Assembly: GCA_041908065.1 (NCBI GenBank)
Contig: JAYRGC010000070.1
Location: 1-64,000 of the forward strand
Source of the DNA: JAYRGC01 sp041908065
GTDB taxonomy: Bacteria; Pseudomonadota; Alphaproteobacteria; UBA9219
Length of the DNA: 64,000 nucleotides
Direction: 5' to 3'
Below the pieces are notes generated by a model. That model saw nothing but the letters and a program-made list of their open reading frames with translations, ran no database searches and was not told the origin of the DNA. Each line of letters opens with the position of its first letter. The first letter of the stretch is position 1. The position numbers were made by a program, and so were the translations under genes. Positions 1-7,707 of this stretch are shown in pieces.

Positions 1-84
1 AGATTGCCGACGGCGCGCGCCCCCTCTGGGCGGCTACCAAATCAACCGCTGTCGGCGATGGGGCACTGTTTGGGTTGCCCGCCA

Positions 85-158
85 GGGCGCGGCTCGCAAT
101 GACAGTGATTGACGTTGCGTTTGGATGTAAAATTATCCACCCGTTTTGCGTAAGAGCC
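85..158. repeat. Family A dispersed repeat, right part only
   Basis: The segment carries the GGCTCGCAATGAC core arm and ends in ATCCACCCGTTTTGCGTAAGAGCC-type sequence, the same right end seen at 26490, 35626 and 49266. The left end is not recognisable and may lie before the window. The DNA from 159 to 356 is the leader of the next gene; I see no other gene in it. Confidence 0.7.
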
Positions 159-356
159 CGCAAAAACCTTTTCCAAAAATCCCGGCAATCCAAAAAGTGA
201 ACTGGTTCACAACGCCTGTGACGCAGCTCACAATTTTGCCATCAATCAGATGGCGGATTGTGAGCCGCGCCACATGTGGCCGCTTTCCGCTATGCGTTTC
301 CCCGCCCCTTCTATCGTTAAATCCTTATTAACGATGCGATTGAAAAGGAGGGGCAC

Positions 357-1418
357 ATGAACGCGGCGGAGCAGGCTAAAGATTTAGATGCCCAATCCAT
401 ATTGGCCATTCCCGAAAACCAGCCGGAGCGGTTATTCCCCCCCGAAGCGGGGGCGGCAAAACAGCTTTATCGCCGACTAGCCCGACGCTGGCACCCCGAT
501 GTCAGCGGATCGCCTGACGCTTTGCCGGTATTTAAACGCATAGATAAACTCTACAACGCTGCCGTCGAAAAGCTGCAAACCGGAACATGGCAGGAGGTAG
601 GATATTTTACCTGTAACCTCGTCGACGGGAAAAGGCTTCGCGTCCGCTCGGACGCCGAAAGAAGATTCGACCTCGGGGTTTTACACATCAGCCCCACCAC
701 CGCGACTTACGTCGTTGAACGGCAATACGAGGGATTTTTCAGGGGAGCTCTTCAAACCATAGGAAGCATATCTTTGTCCGATAGCCGGATAAGAGACGTC
801 TATTTTCCTCGTCTGCCCACAACATTCAAAACTTATGAGGCGCAGGACTCGCTGATTTTAACGCTGAGGAAGTCGCCGGACGAAGTTCTATTGCGCGATC
901 TTGCGCCTTATCTGGCCAAGGACAATCGCGATCGGCACGTGGCATGGATAACCAGCCGCATGTTGGAACTGGCGCGGTTGCTTAACTATTTGGGGCTGTC
1001 CCACAACGCCATTACTTCCGACAGCCTGTTCGTTTCTCCTGAACAGCACACGCTTTCGTTGTTCGGTGGCTGGTGGTACGCGACCCCATTGGGGCAACCG
1101 TTGGAATACGTGGCTCAAGAAGCAGTCGAGTTCCTGCCCGACGCCGATGGCAAGCCGTTGTCGGCAACGTCAAGGCTGGACGTCGACATGGCGAAAGCAG
1201 TCAGCAGGGAATTGCTGGGCGATCGAGGCGGAACCAGTTTTTCCATAAGCAAGCCCGCTCCGGCCGCGATGTTGAATTTCCTGCGCCAACCCGGCCATGG
1301 CGATCCGCAGAAGGAGATTGAGAGCTGGTACCAAAAAGCGCTGCCAGACAGCTTTGGTCCGCGCACGTTTGTCCGTTTGCCGGTGACTTACGCCGAAGTC
1401 TATTCGCCAGCGGGATAG
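357..1418 (+). CDS. J-domain protein with C-terminal pseudokinase-like region
   Basis: The 353-residue protein opens with a short J domain: residues 36-72 hold helix II, the HPD tripeptide at 46-48 and helix III. J domains recruit and stimulate Hsp70. The remainder (about 100-290) has the layout of a protein-kinase fold. LARLLNYLGLSHNAITSDSL (206-225 region) sits where the alpha-E helix and HRD catalytic loop would be, LFGG (235-238) replaces DFG, and a helix near 274-288 resembles alpha-F. The catalytic Asp residues and a clear glycine loop are missing, so I infer a pseudokinase or scaffold. The start follows a strong AAGGAGG. It is the first gene of a cassette with the vWA and PurA-like genes downstream. 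J domain: fairly sure. Kinase-like fold: inference. Confidence 0.8.
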   Translation: MNAAEQAKDLDAQSILAIPENQPERLFPPEAGAAKQLYRRLARRWHPDVSGSPDALPVFKRIDKLYNAAVEKLQTGTWQEVGYFTCNLVDGKRLRVRSDAERRFDLGVLHISPTTATYVVERQYEGFFRGALQTIGSISLSDSRIRDVYFPRLPTTFKTYEAQDSLILTLRKSPDEVLLRDLAPYLAKDNRDRHVAWITSRMLELARLLNYLGLSHNAITSDSLFVSPEQHTLSLFGGWWYATPLGQPLEYVAQEAVEFLPDADGKPLSATSRLDVDMAKAVSRELLGDRGGTSFSISKPAPAAMLNFLRQPGHGDPQKEIESWYQKALPDSFGPRTFVRLPVTYAEVYSPAG

Positions 1419-1468
1419 TCCTGTTGGCGTCAATCGGGCGATTTCGCCCACAACCGAGGGAGGGAACC

Positions 1469-1609
1469 ATGGAACCGAACAAAGGACGTTTTTCCTGCTC
1501 AAACTGGGAAGCCTACGGCTCAGCGGCCTACCTTAGCGTCAGCCGTCTCCGCTGTGGGGCGCGAACAAGACCCATCGTAGCGGCGATGGGGGGCGCAGTC
1601 CCCCGATAA
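1469..1609 (+). CDS. Possible 46-residue small ORF (doubtful)
   Basis: An ATG 5 nt after GAGGGAGGGAACC, the same leader wording that precedes the PurA-like gene at 2792, opens a 46-codon frame. The peptide has no recognisable domain and contains 3' sequence that also folds as a GGGGG/CCCCC hairpin (about 1587-1605). It may equally be part of an untranslated structured spacer. Only the ribosome site argues for coding. Confidence 0.2.
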   Translation: MEPNKGRFSCSNWEAYGSAAYLSVSRLRCGARTRPIVAAMGGAVPR

Positions 1610-1653
1610 TCACCAACCCCGGCCGCGCTCTGCTTGACACGCGGCGCGGCCGG
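1587..1653 (+). other. Tandem stem-loops before the vWA gene
   Basis: The 327-bp gap 1419-1745 holds two inverted repeats. One is GGGGG/CCCCC around 1588-1605. The other is a 10-bp perfect stem CCGGCCGCGC (1619-1628) and GCGCGGCCGG (1644-1653). No U-run follows, so they are not standard intrinsic terminators; they may be attenuators, processing sites or a structured RNA. Apart from these and the doubtful small ORF nothing else is seen in the gap. Confidence 0.45.
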
Positions 1654-1745
1654 TAATCGCGAAAAACCAATCTAACGACCACGGACCGAAAAATACCTTT
1701 CGGCCCGAACGGGGAAGTTTTGCCCCAAAACTGATGGAGGCGACC

Positions 1746-2720
1746 ATGGGTGGAGGAAGATTTACCGACGAAGATTGGCGGGGCTACAGCTCGGGAATAG
1801 CCGGACAGAGCCAATCCCAAGTCTTTAACAGACAGACGATCAAAGCCAGCAAAGACCCTCGAGTGTCTTTTGCTCCGGCTACCATAACCGCGAGGGAATC
1901 CAGAGATTCTGCGACCAGCCCTCAATCAACGCCAATAATTCTTGCATTCGATGTCACCGGTTCCATGGGGAGAATACCCTATGAGTTCGTGCAAACCGGG
2001 CTGGGCGTTCTTATGAAGGAGATTTTCGACCGCGCTCCGGTAAGCAATCCGCACGTTTTATGCATGGCAGTGGGCGACGCCTATTCCGATAGGGCGCCGT
2101 TACAAGTCACGCAGTTCGAAGCCGATATCCGCATAGCGCAGCAGTTGCAAGAACTATATCTGGAAGGCAATGGCGGCGGCAACGAGGGAGAGAGCTACAA
2201 TCTTGCGTGGTTGTTCGCGGCCTTGAAGACCAGCGCGGACAGCTATGAAAAGCGCGGCAAGAAGGGACTGCTGTTCACTATCGGCGATGAACCCCCGCAC
2301 ATGACGTTGCGAAAGGACCAAGCTCAACGGTTCCTTGGCATAGACATAGAGCGTGATCTTTCGTCGCCAGAAGTGTTGGCGCTTGTTCGGCGCCAATATG
2401 ACGTGTTCCATGTTGTTGTCGAACAGGGAAGCGGCCTTAGGGACTACGGCGAAAGAATGGTCGTAGGCGCATGGAACTCGTTGCTGGGAGAAGGCCGCGT
2501 TTTGAGGCTTTCCGACTACACCAAACTGTCCGAGGTGGTCATCTCGGCCATTCAGGTCAATGCGGGAGTCGACAAGGACGCCGTAATTTCCAGTTGGTCC
2601 GGCGATACCAGTTTGGTCGTGGCCAAGGCCATCCAAAACACCGGAAACCTGGCGGTGCGTTTGGGGAATGGTAGGGGGATCGGGCCTGTAAAATTAGCGG
2701 GAGCGAGCCCTAGATTATGA
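1746..2720 (+). CDS. von Willebrand factor A (vWA) domain protein
   Basis: The 324-residue protein has a vWA fold with the metal-ion-dependent adhesion motif DVTGSMG at residues 69-75 after a hydrophobic strand (PIILAF). A Gly-rich ES-containing loop (GNGGGNEGES) follows, then an acidic strand end, TIGDEPP. No signal peptide or membrane helix is visible, so it should be cytoplasmic. Bacterial vWA proteins typically act as metal-dependent protein-interaction hubs with chaperones, AAA ATPases or kinases. The start at 1746 is preferred over 1734 because GGAGG (1736-1740) lies 5 nt before it. It lies between the J-domain/pseudokinase gene and the PurA-like gene in the same orientation, which suggests one functional unit. 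Confidence 0.85.
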   Translation: MGGGRFTDEDWRGYSSGIAGQSQSQVFNRQTIKASKDPRVSFAPATITARESRDSATSPQSTPIILAFDVTGSMGRIPYEFVQTGLGVLMKEIFDRAPVSNPHVLCMAVGDAYSDRAPLQVTQFEADIRIAQQLQELYLEGNGGGNEGESYNLAWLFAALKTSADSYEKRGKKGLLFTIGDEPPHMTLRKDQAQRFLGIDIERDLSSPEVLALVRRQYDVFHVVVEQGSGLRDYGERMVVGAWNSLLGEGRVLRLSDYTKLSEVVISAIQVNAGVDKDAVISSWSGDTSLVVAKAIQNTGNLAVRLGNGRGIGPVKLAGASPRL

Positions 2721-2729
2721 GACCTGTAT

Positions 2730-2770
2730 GCGGAGCGTGGGCGGTTTTAGCCTGCCGCCCACGCTTTCCG
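2730..2770 (+). other. Strong stem-loop between vWA and PurA-like genes
   Basis: AGCGTGGGCGG (2734-2744) pairs perfectly with CCGCCCACGCT (2755-2765) around a 10-nt loop, and GCGG/CCGC flanks extend the stem with a bulge. It sits after the vWA stop and just before the GGGAGGG ribosome site of the next gene. There is no U-tract, so attenuation, RNA processing or mRNA stabilisation is more likely than a plain terminator. Confidence 0.6.
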
Positions 2771-2791
2771 CACCAAGCAAGGGAGGGAAAC

Positions 2792-4096
2792 ATGAAGAAC
2801 GCGAAAATCATCATAGGCAGCGGGTTCGGCGACGAAGGCAAGGGATTGTTCACCGATTACTTCGCCTCGCGATGCGGGGGGCATGGCTGCGTCGTGCGAT
2901 TTAACGGCGGCGCGCAAGCCGGACACACCGTGCAGTTGGAAGATGGCCGTCGCCACGTGTTCAGCCACTTCGGCAGCGGCAGCTATGCCGGATTGCCGAC
3001 GTTCCTATCCTCGTTTTTCGCCTGCAGCCCCATGACATTCGGCCGCGAGAGAAGCGAGCTGGAAAACGAAGGGGTGTCGCCCAAGGTATATGTGGATCCG
3101 TTCTGCCCAATCACCACCCCTTATGACGTCATGTTGAACCAGATAGCCGAGCAGGTCAGAGGCGCAAACCGCCACGGCAGCGTCGGCGTGGGTTTCGGAG
3201 AGACCGTGGAAAGACAGTCTTTCGCGGCATATTCCTTGTTCGCGCGCGATCTGTCGGACGTCGATTTCCTTTGCGAAAAGCTAGAGATAATAAGAACCGA
3301 ATGGTTCCCGCGCCGATTAAAGGCGCTGGGCATAGCAGAGCCGCCCGAGGAATGGGCGCAACGAGTCGCAAGCTACGCCATCATGGATCATTTCGTCGCG
3401 GACTGCGCCGACTTTCTTGAAAGCGTCACGCTGGCCGAGGTCAGAACCTTAAACGGCTTTGACGAGCTGATATTCGAGGGGGCTCAGGGGCTATTGCTTG
3501 ATCAATCGCGCGGCGAGTTTCCCCACGTCACCCGCTCCAACACTGGCATCAAGAACGCGTTAGAGATAGCCAAGACCATAGGGTTGACCAGTTTGGACGC
3601 CTACTACTTGACTCGCAGCTATGTCACCAGACACGGGGCGGGGCCGTTGCAAAACGAGTTGCCGACGCAGCCGTATGCCAAAATCAGCGATCCCACCAAT
3701 CGTCCCCACCCTTATCAAGGCGATTTGCGCTTCGCTTGGCTGGACATGGACGTGTTACGCGCGGCCATCAACGCCGATCTTGGCGACGTTCGCGACGGAG
3801 CGGTGTCCGTGCGGCCGCATCTGGGCATGAGTTGCCTTGACCAAATCGACGATCGCGCTGTCTATATCTCAAGCGGGGCGTTGCATTCCGTCGCCGCCGA
3901 CGATTTGGCGGAAATAGCCGGACGCGCGATAGGCGCGGAAGACGCGTTGGCAAGCTATGGCCCCACCAGAAGCGCTATAAATAAACGGGTCATTAAGGCG
4001 AGGCGGTCGCGCCGCGCCTCAGGGATCGGCAACGGATATCGTCTGCTTGAGGCCTTCAACGTCGCACAGAGTTATGCTCTCGCCGCCGTGGGCTAA
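2792..4096 (+). CDS. Divergent adenylosuccinate synthetase-like enzyme
   Basis: The 434-residue protein keeps the PurA P-loop and catalytic Asp (GSGFGDEGKG, D14), the IMP-binding VVRFNGGAQAGHTV with its GHT histidine, and FEGAQGLLLDQSRGEFPHVT. Canonical PurA couples GTP to ligation of Asp and IMP. Here the signature normally reading GTTGRGIGP is GSVGVGFGE, and the TGRPRRCGWFD region is replaced by GDLRFAWLD, so the substrate may differ. Start 2792 is chosen because GGGAGGG precedes it and the family begins almost at the P-loop. An upstream in-frame ATG at 2717 overlaps the vWA stop (ATGA), leaving coupled initiation possible. The gene's last 78 bp overlap the convergent Crp-like gene. It is probably not the housekeeping purA, given its neighbours. 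Confidence 0.8.
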   Translation: MKNAKIIIGSGFGDEGKGLFTDYFASRCGGHGCVVRFNGGAQAGHTVQLEDGRRHVFSHFGSGSYAGLPTFLSSFFACSPMTFGRERSELENEGVSPKVYVDPFCPITTPYDVMLNQIAEQVRGANRHGSVGVGFGETVERQSFAAYSLFARDLSDVDFLCEKLEIIRTEWFPRRLKALGIAEPPEEWAQRVASYAIMDHFVADCADFLESVTLAEVRTLNGFDELIFEGAQGLLLDQSRGEFPHVTRSNTGIKNALEIAKTIGLTSLDAYYLTRSYVTRHGAGPLQNELPTQPYAKISDPTNRPHPYQGDLRFAWLDMDVLRAAINADLGDVRDGAVSVRPHLGMSCLDQIDDRAVYISSGALHSVAADDLAEIAGRAIGAEDALASYGPTRSAINKRVIKARRSRRASGIGNGYRLLEAFNVAQSYALAAVG

Positions 4097-4723
4097 AAAT
4101 CCGGCTTCGGCCAAGGAGTTGAGATGTTTGTTGACGCTTTCGCGGGATATGCCGATTTGCAACCCGATGTCGGATTGGCTAAGGCGCGAGTCGATGACGA
4201 TCGAACCGTCGTCCATCCTCGCGCCATAGTCTTGCGCCAGATGCAGCAAGTGCCTGACCAGCTTTTGCTTGACGTTCTGCAGGGCTATCAGCTCGACCGT
4301 GCGGACATAAGTACGCATGCGGCGGCAAGTGATCCTCAGCATAGCCAACGCGGCTTCAGGACACGCGAGCAGCAATGGCACGAAATCGTCGTATTTAAGA
4401 ACCATCACCGTCGAAGGCTCGTCGGCGACGACGTCAACCGCCCTTGGCATGCCGTCAAAAGCCGACATCTCCCCGAATATCTCGCCTTTTTCGATGAGCG
4501 AGGGCAGAAGCTCCTTGCCTTCGCGAGATTTGATCAAAATCCGCAACCGTCCAGACATGACGCAACCAATGTTAAACGGCCCGTCCTCGCCGTCCCTGAA
4601 CACATACTCGCCTTTCTTGTAATTGCGATATTCGGATTTGGCATATATGGCGTTGCGAATATGCAGGGGAAATTTGTCCAGCACTTCCCGATATTGCAAA
4701 GACGATCTAGGCGGAACGGGCAT
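4019..4723 (-). CDS. Crp/Fnr-family transcriptional regulator
   Basis: The 234-residue protein has an N-terminal cyclic-nucleotide-binding barrel (about 20-130) with GEIFGEMSAFDG followed by PRAVDV, the region that carries the cNMP phosphate-binding Glu and Arg in Crp. A long dimer helix follows, and a C-terminal winged helix-turn-helix contains LSQSDIGLQIGISRESVNKH. There is no Fnr-type N-terminal cysteine cluster. A GGGGGAA site precedes the ATG. The gene is convergent with the PurA-like gene and their 3' ends overlap by 78 bp, so transcription of one could interfere with the other. The ligand and targets are unknown. Confidence 0.88.
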   Translation of the reverse strand: MPVPPRSSLQYREVLDKFPLHIRNAIYAKSEYRNYKKGEYVFRDGEDGPFNIGCVMSGRLRILIKSREGKELLPSLIEKGEIFGEMSAFDGMPRAVDVVADEPSTVMVLKYDDFVPLLLACPEAALAMLRITCRRMRTYVRTVELIALQNVKQKLVRHLLHLAQDYGARMDDGSIVIDSRLSQSDIGLQIGISRESVNKHLNSLAEAGFLAHGGESITLCDVEGLKQTISVADP

Positions 4724-4818
4724 ATTTCCCCCAAATGGCTTATTATTGCCGCCGCGGCTTGATTACTGACAGGCGGTGCGGCGATCGCGCTTCAATAAAA
4801 GCACGAACGCTGGCGATG

Positions 4819-6612
4819 TCAAAAGTATTCCGGCTCTAACGCCATGACCGGCTTCCCGCCGGACATTATCGCCAGATTAAGCGAATTGACGCGCGGCAGT
4901 ATTTTGGCGCAGTAAAAACGCGCGGTTTTCAGCTTGGCGTTATAGAAACCGGCCTTGTTTCCGGCGTTGGGCAGTTTCTCCGCCGCAGCCTTGGCCATCT
5001 TCAGCCACATGAATCCTACGGCCACCAGAGCGAATAGGCGCAGGTATTCGCTTGCCACGGCGGCGGCTTCCTCGGGATTTCCCGCTCCGCGGGTTCCTAT
5101 CGTCAGCGTGGAGATCTGGAGCTTGCCAAACGCGCTCATAAACGCGGGCAGCATGTCGGCCAAGGCTTGGTTTTCCTTCTGCGCCTCCAAAAACTCGACC
5201 ACCGGAGCGAAGAACCGGCGCAGCTTGCGACCATAGTTATCAGGCATTTTACGCCCGACGAGATCCAAAGCCTGTATCCCGTTCGTCCCTTCGTAGATCT
5301 GGGTGATGCGGGCGTCGCGCACGAATTGCTCCACGCCATTGGCTCGGATAAAACCGTGGCCGCCGAATATTTGCACGCACATGTTGGCGACGTCGAAGCC
5401 CACGTCGGTGGCGAAGGCTTTGACCACCGGTATCATCAACGCGACCAGTTCCCCCGCCTCCTTGCGGCGGGAGGGATCGGGATGCTTGGATTCCGTGTCC
5501 AGCCACAATCCGGCGGAAAGAGCCAACGCTCGCGTCCCTTCGACCAACGCCTTCATCTCCATCAGGTTGCGCCGCACGTCGGGGTGGACGATTATCGGAT
5601 CCGCCGCGCGTTCGGGGAATTTAGCCCCTTTGAGAGCGCGCCCCTGCAACCTCTCGCGGGCGTAAAGCACCGCGTTCTGATAGGCGACCTCGGCAATGCC
5701 CAAGCCTTGCATCCCCACCGCCAGACGGGCTTCGTTCATCATGGTGAACATGGCGCGGATGCCATGGCCTTCGCCGCCGATAAGCCATCCCGAGGCTCCG
5801 TCGAAATTCATGACGCAGGTGGCCGAGGCCATTATCCCCATCTTGTGCTCGATCCCGCCGCAGACCAGCTTGTTGCGCGGCCCCGCCACGCCGCTGGCGT
5901 TGGGGATGAATTTCGGCACTATGAACAGGCTGATCCCACGCATTCCAGCCGGAGCGTCGGGCGTGCGCGCCAACACCAGATGGATGATGTTATCGGCCAA
6001 ATCGTGCTCTCCGGCGGAGATGAATATCTTGGTTCCGGTTATCTTCCACGATCCGTCGTTCTGCGGCTCGGCGCGGGTGCGGATAAGCCCCAGATCGGTT
6101 CCGCACTGCGGCTCGGTCAAACACATCGTGCCGGTCCACGTTCCGTCCACCAAATGCGGCAGATAAAGCCGTTTCAAGGCGTCGGGGGCGTGCTTTTCGA
6201 TGGCGTTGTACGCGCCGTGGGACAGCCCCGGGTACATTCCGAAGGAAAGATTGGCGGAGCATACCAACTCGTCGACGGCCATGTTCAAAAGAAACGGCAA
6301 GCCCTGTCCGCCAAAATCGGGGTTGCAGGCCAATCCGGTCCATCCGGCGGAACGGAAAGTCTCGTAAGCCTCGCGGAAACCCTTGGGGGTTTTGACGACG
6401 CCGCCGCTTTCGAAGGAACATCCCTCCTCGTCGCCGGATCCGTTCAACGGTTGCAACACTTCTTCGCACATGCGCGCCGCTTCCTCGAGCACTCCCGACA
6501 TGGTTTCAGGCGTGGCCTCGGCGTACCCGGGGTAGGAGGAAAGCTGGGCGGCGTCCAGCACTTCGTCCATCAGGAAACGAATGTCTTCCAGCGGAGCCTT
6601 GTAGGTTGGCAT
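4819..6612 (-). CDS. Acyl-CoA dehydrogenase (DmdC/long-type)
   Basis: The 597-residue flavoenzyme is of the long acyl-CoA dehydrogenase type that includes DmdC. An N-terminal helical domain is followed by the FAD-binding middle domain with MCLTEPQCGTDLG and GTKIFISAGEHD. The C-terminal helical domain carries IYEGTNGIQ, whose Glu is the catalytic base in the family, and an extra C-terminal domain lies beyond residue 470. It oxidises an acyl-CoA to the 2-enoyl-CoA and passes electrons to ETF. The exact chain specificity cannot be read. The gene stands alone, with the Crp-like gene downstream on the same strand. Confidence 0.92.
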   Translation of the reverse strand: MPTYKAPLEDIRFLMDEVLDAAQLSSYPGYAEATPETMSGVLEEAARMCEEVLQPLNGSGDEEGCSFESGGVVKTPKGFREAYETFRSAGWTGLACNPDFGGQGLPFLLNMAVDELVCSANLSFGMYPGLSHGAYNAIEKHAPDALKRLYLPHLVDGTWTGTMCLTEPQCGTDLGLIRTRAEPQNDGSWKITGTKIFISAGEHDLADNIIHLVLARTPDAPAGMRGISLFIVPKFIPNASGVAGPRNKLVCGGIEHKMGIMASATCVMNFDGASGWLIGGEGHGIRAMFTMMNEARLAVGMQGLGIAEVAYQNAVLYARERLQGRALKGAKFPERAADPIIVHPDVRRNLMEMKALVEGTRALALSAGLWLDTESKHPDPSRRKEAGELVALMIPVVKAFATDVGFDVANMCVQIFGGHGFIRANGVEQFVRDARITQIYEGTNGIQALDLVGRKMPDNYGRKLRRFFAPVVEFLEAQKENQALADMLPAFMSAFGKLQISTLTIGTRGAGNPEEAAAVASEYLRLFALVAVGFMWLKMAKAAAEKLPNAGNKAGFYNAKLKTARFYCAKILPRVNSLNLAIMSGGKPVMALEPEYF

Positions 6613-6742
6613 GATGCAGCCTCGACGTGTTCGGTGAATAGAGGTCAGGAGGGAAAGTCAAAACGGCGCGGACCCGCACAAACATAACCCGACAATCGGA
6701 TTATCGGAAATGAAAATGTTTAGCGCAGACAGATAAGCGGTT

Positions 6743-7507
6743 TTAAGCCACCAAACGCAGGGGCATTGCCTGCTTGACGTACGCCATCACATCGTTGTGA
6801 TAGTTTTCGCCATTAACGACGAGTTCCAATCCATGTGTTTTAAAGCGGCTTCGCAACGGAAGCGCTGCACATAAGGCTGTCGCCGCATCCACCATCTGGC
6901 GGATATTTTTATCATCTCTTGCTTGAAGTTCCACCATTACGGGGTTAATGCGTCCGCCTTGCTTAACTGCGTTCAACAAGCAATTTCCCCGCCGATTCAC
7001 AAAGTGGATCAGTCCGGTTTGATCGTTTATGACCTCTTCCTTTTCAACGCAGAGGAAGAAGGGGGGCTTGAACGAAATCGCGGAAAAATGGTTGAAGAAT
7101 TCGCCGTTAATGCCTAGGCATTCCGTTTTCATTCCTTCAAGGCTGTAATCTTCCATGTCGGCTTCAGGCTTTTTTGTTGCCCCGCGGTAATATAAAGCAA
7201 TCACACTTGCTTTGGTTTCCCTGCCAAGCACTATTTCCGTGCCATTAATCATAATCTTGGCCGACAGGCGATTTTTGTCTTGGCCGTTGTCGATGAAGGC
7301 CAAAAGCCTTTGGGCTTGATTGAATAACCCGACCACGCCTTTTCGCCCATCCGGATTGTCGGCCTGTATTCGATATTTGCGACTATCGAATCCTACTAGA
7401 TTTTTTAGTTCGGCTAATGAGTTTATTTCCGTCGCCATCAAATTTGGGTCCAATACAGTTATAGTCCCAAGCGACCCGAAAGGACCTTGCGTTATTCCGG
7501 AATCCAT
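6743..7507 (-). CDS. Protein of unknown function, AT-richer than neighbours
   Basis: I do not recognise this 254-residue protein. No signal peptide, membrane segment or catalytic motif is obvious; it is mixed alpha/beta with an FNHF...FKPPFFLCVEKEE segment near the middle and a basic C-terminal third. The start at 7507 is chosen because AAAGGAGG lies 5 nt upstream; an earlier ATG (7528) would put the ribosome site inside the gene. Base composition is visibly more AT-rich than acd and leuA on either side, which suggests transfer. It is transcribed divergently from leuA. Confidence 0.7.
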   Translation of the reverse strand: MDSGITQGPFGSLGTITVLDPNLMATEINSLAELKNLVGFDSRKYRIQADNPDGRKGVVGLFNQAQRLLAFIDNGQDKNRLSAKIMINGTEIVLGRETKASVIALYYRGATKKPEADMEDYSLEGMKTECLGINGEFFNHFSAISFKPPFFLCVEKEEVINDQTGLIHFVNRRGNCLLNAVKQGGRINPVMVELQARDDKNIRQMVDAATALCAALPLRSRFKTHGLELVVNGENYHNDVMAYVKQAMPLRLVA

Positions 7508-7647
7508 AACTTCCTCCTTTGAAAACATATCTGCCGATGGCTACTGGTTACCATTTAGCGGCTATAAGTTACAAAAAAATACGTTGCGGCGTCCATACAT
7601 TTTCGGACTTGCCTTGAAACATTAATGGACTTTGCCAACAATCCGTC

Positions 7648-7675
7648 TTGTAGACGACTTCGCACGGTGTAAATA
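7648..7675 (+). promoter_or_regulatory. Possible sigma-70 promoter of leuA
   Basis: TTGTAG (7648-7653) and TAAATA (7670-7675) are separated by 16 bp, about 30 nt before the leuA start. The match to consensus is partial. No leader peptide with leucine codons or T-box structure is apparent in the 200-bp gap. Confidence 0.3.
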
Positions 7676-7707
7676 TTGACCTCTTCAAACCAGAGCAAGA
7701 GGGAAAA

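Noticed and set aside
146..331. 61-codon frame before the J-domain gene
   Set aside because: It starts inside a family A repeat end and has no ribosome site or domain.
5167..6687. 506-codon plus-strand frame opposite the acyl-CoA dehydrogenase
   Set aside because: Sequence is His/Gly/Arg-rich shadow translation with no recognisable domain; the minus strand encodes a full enzyme.
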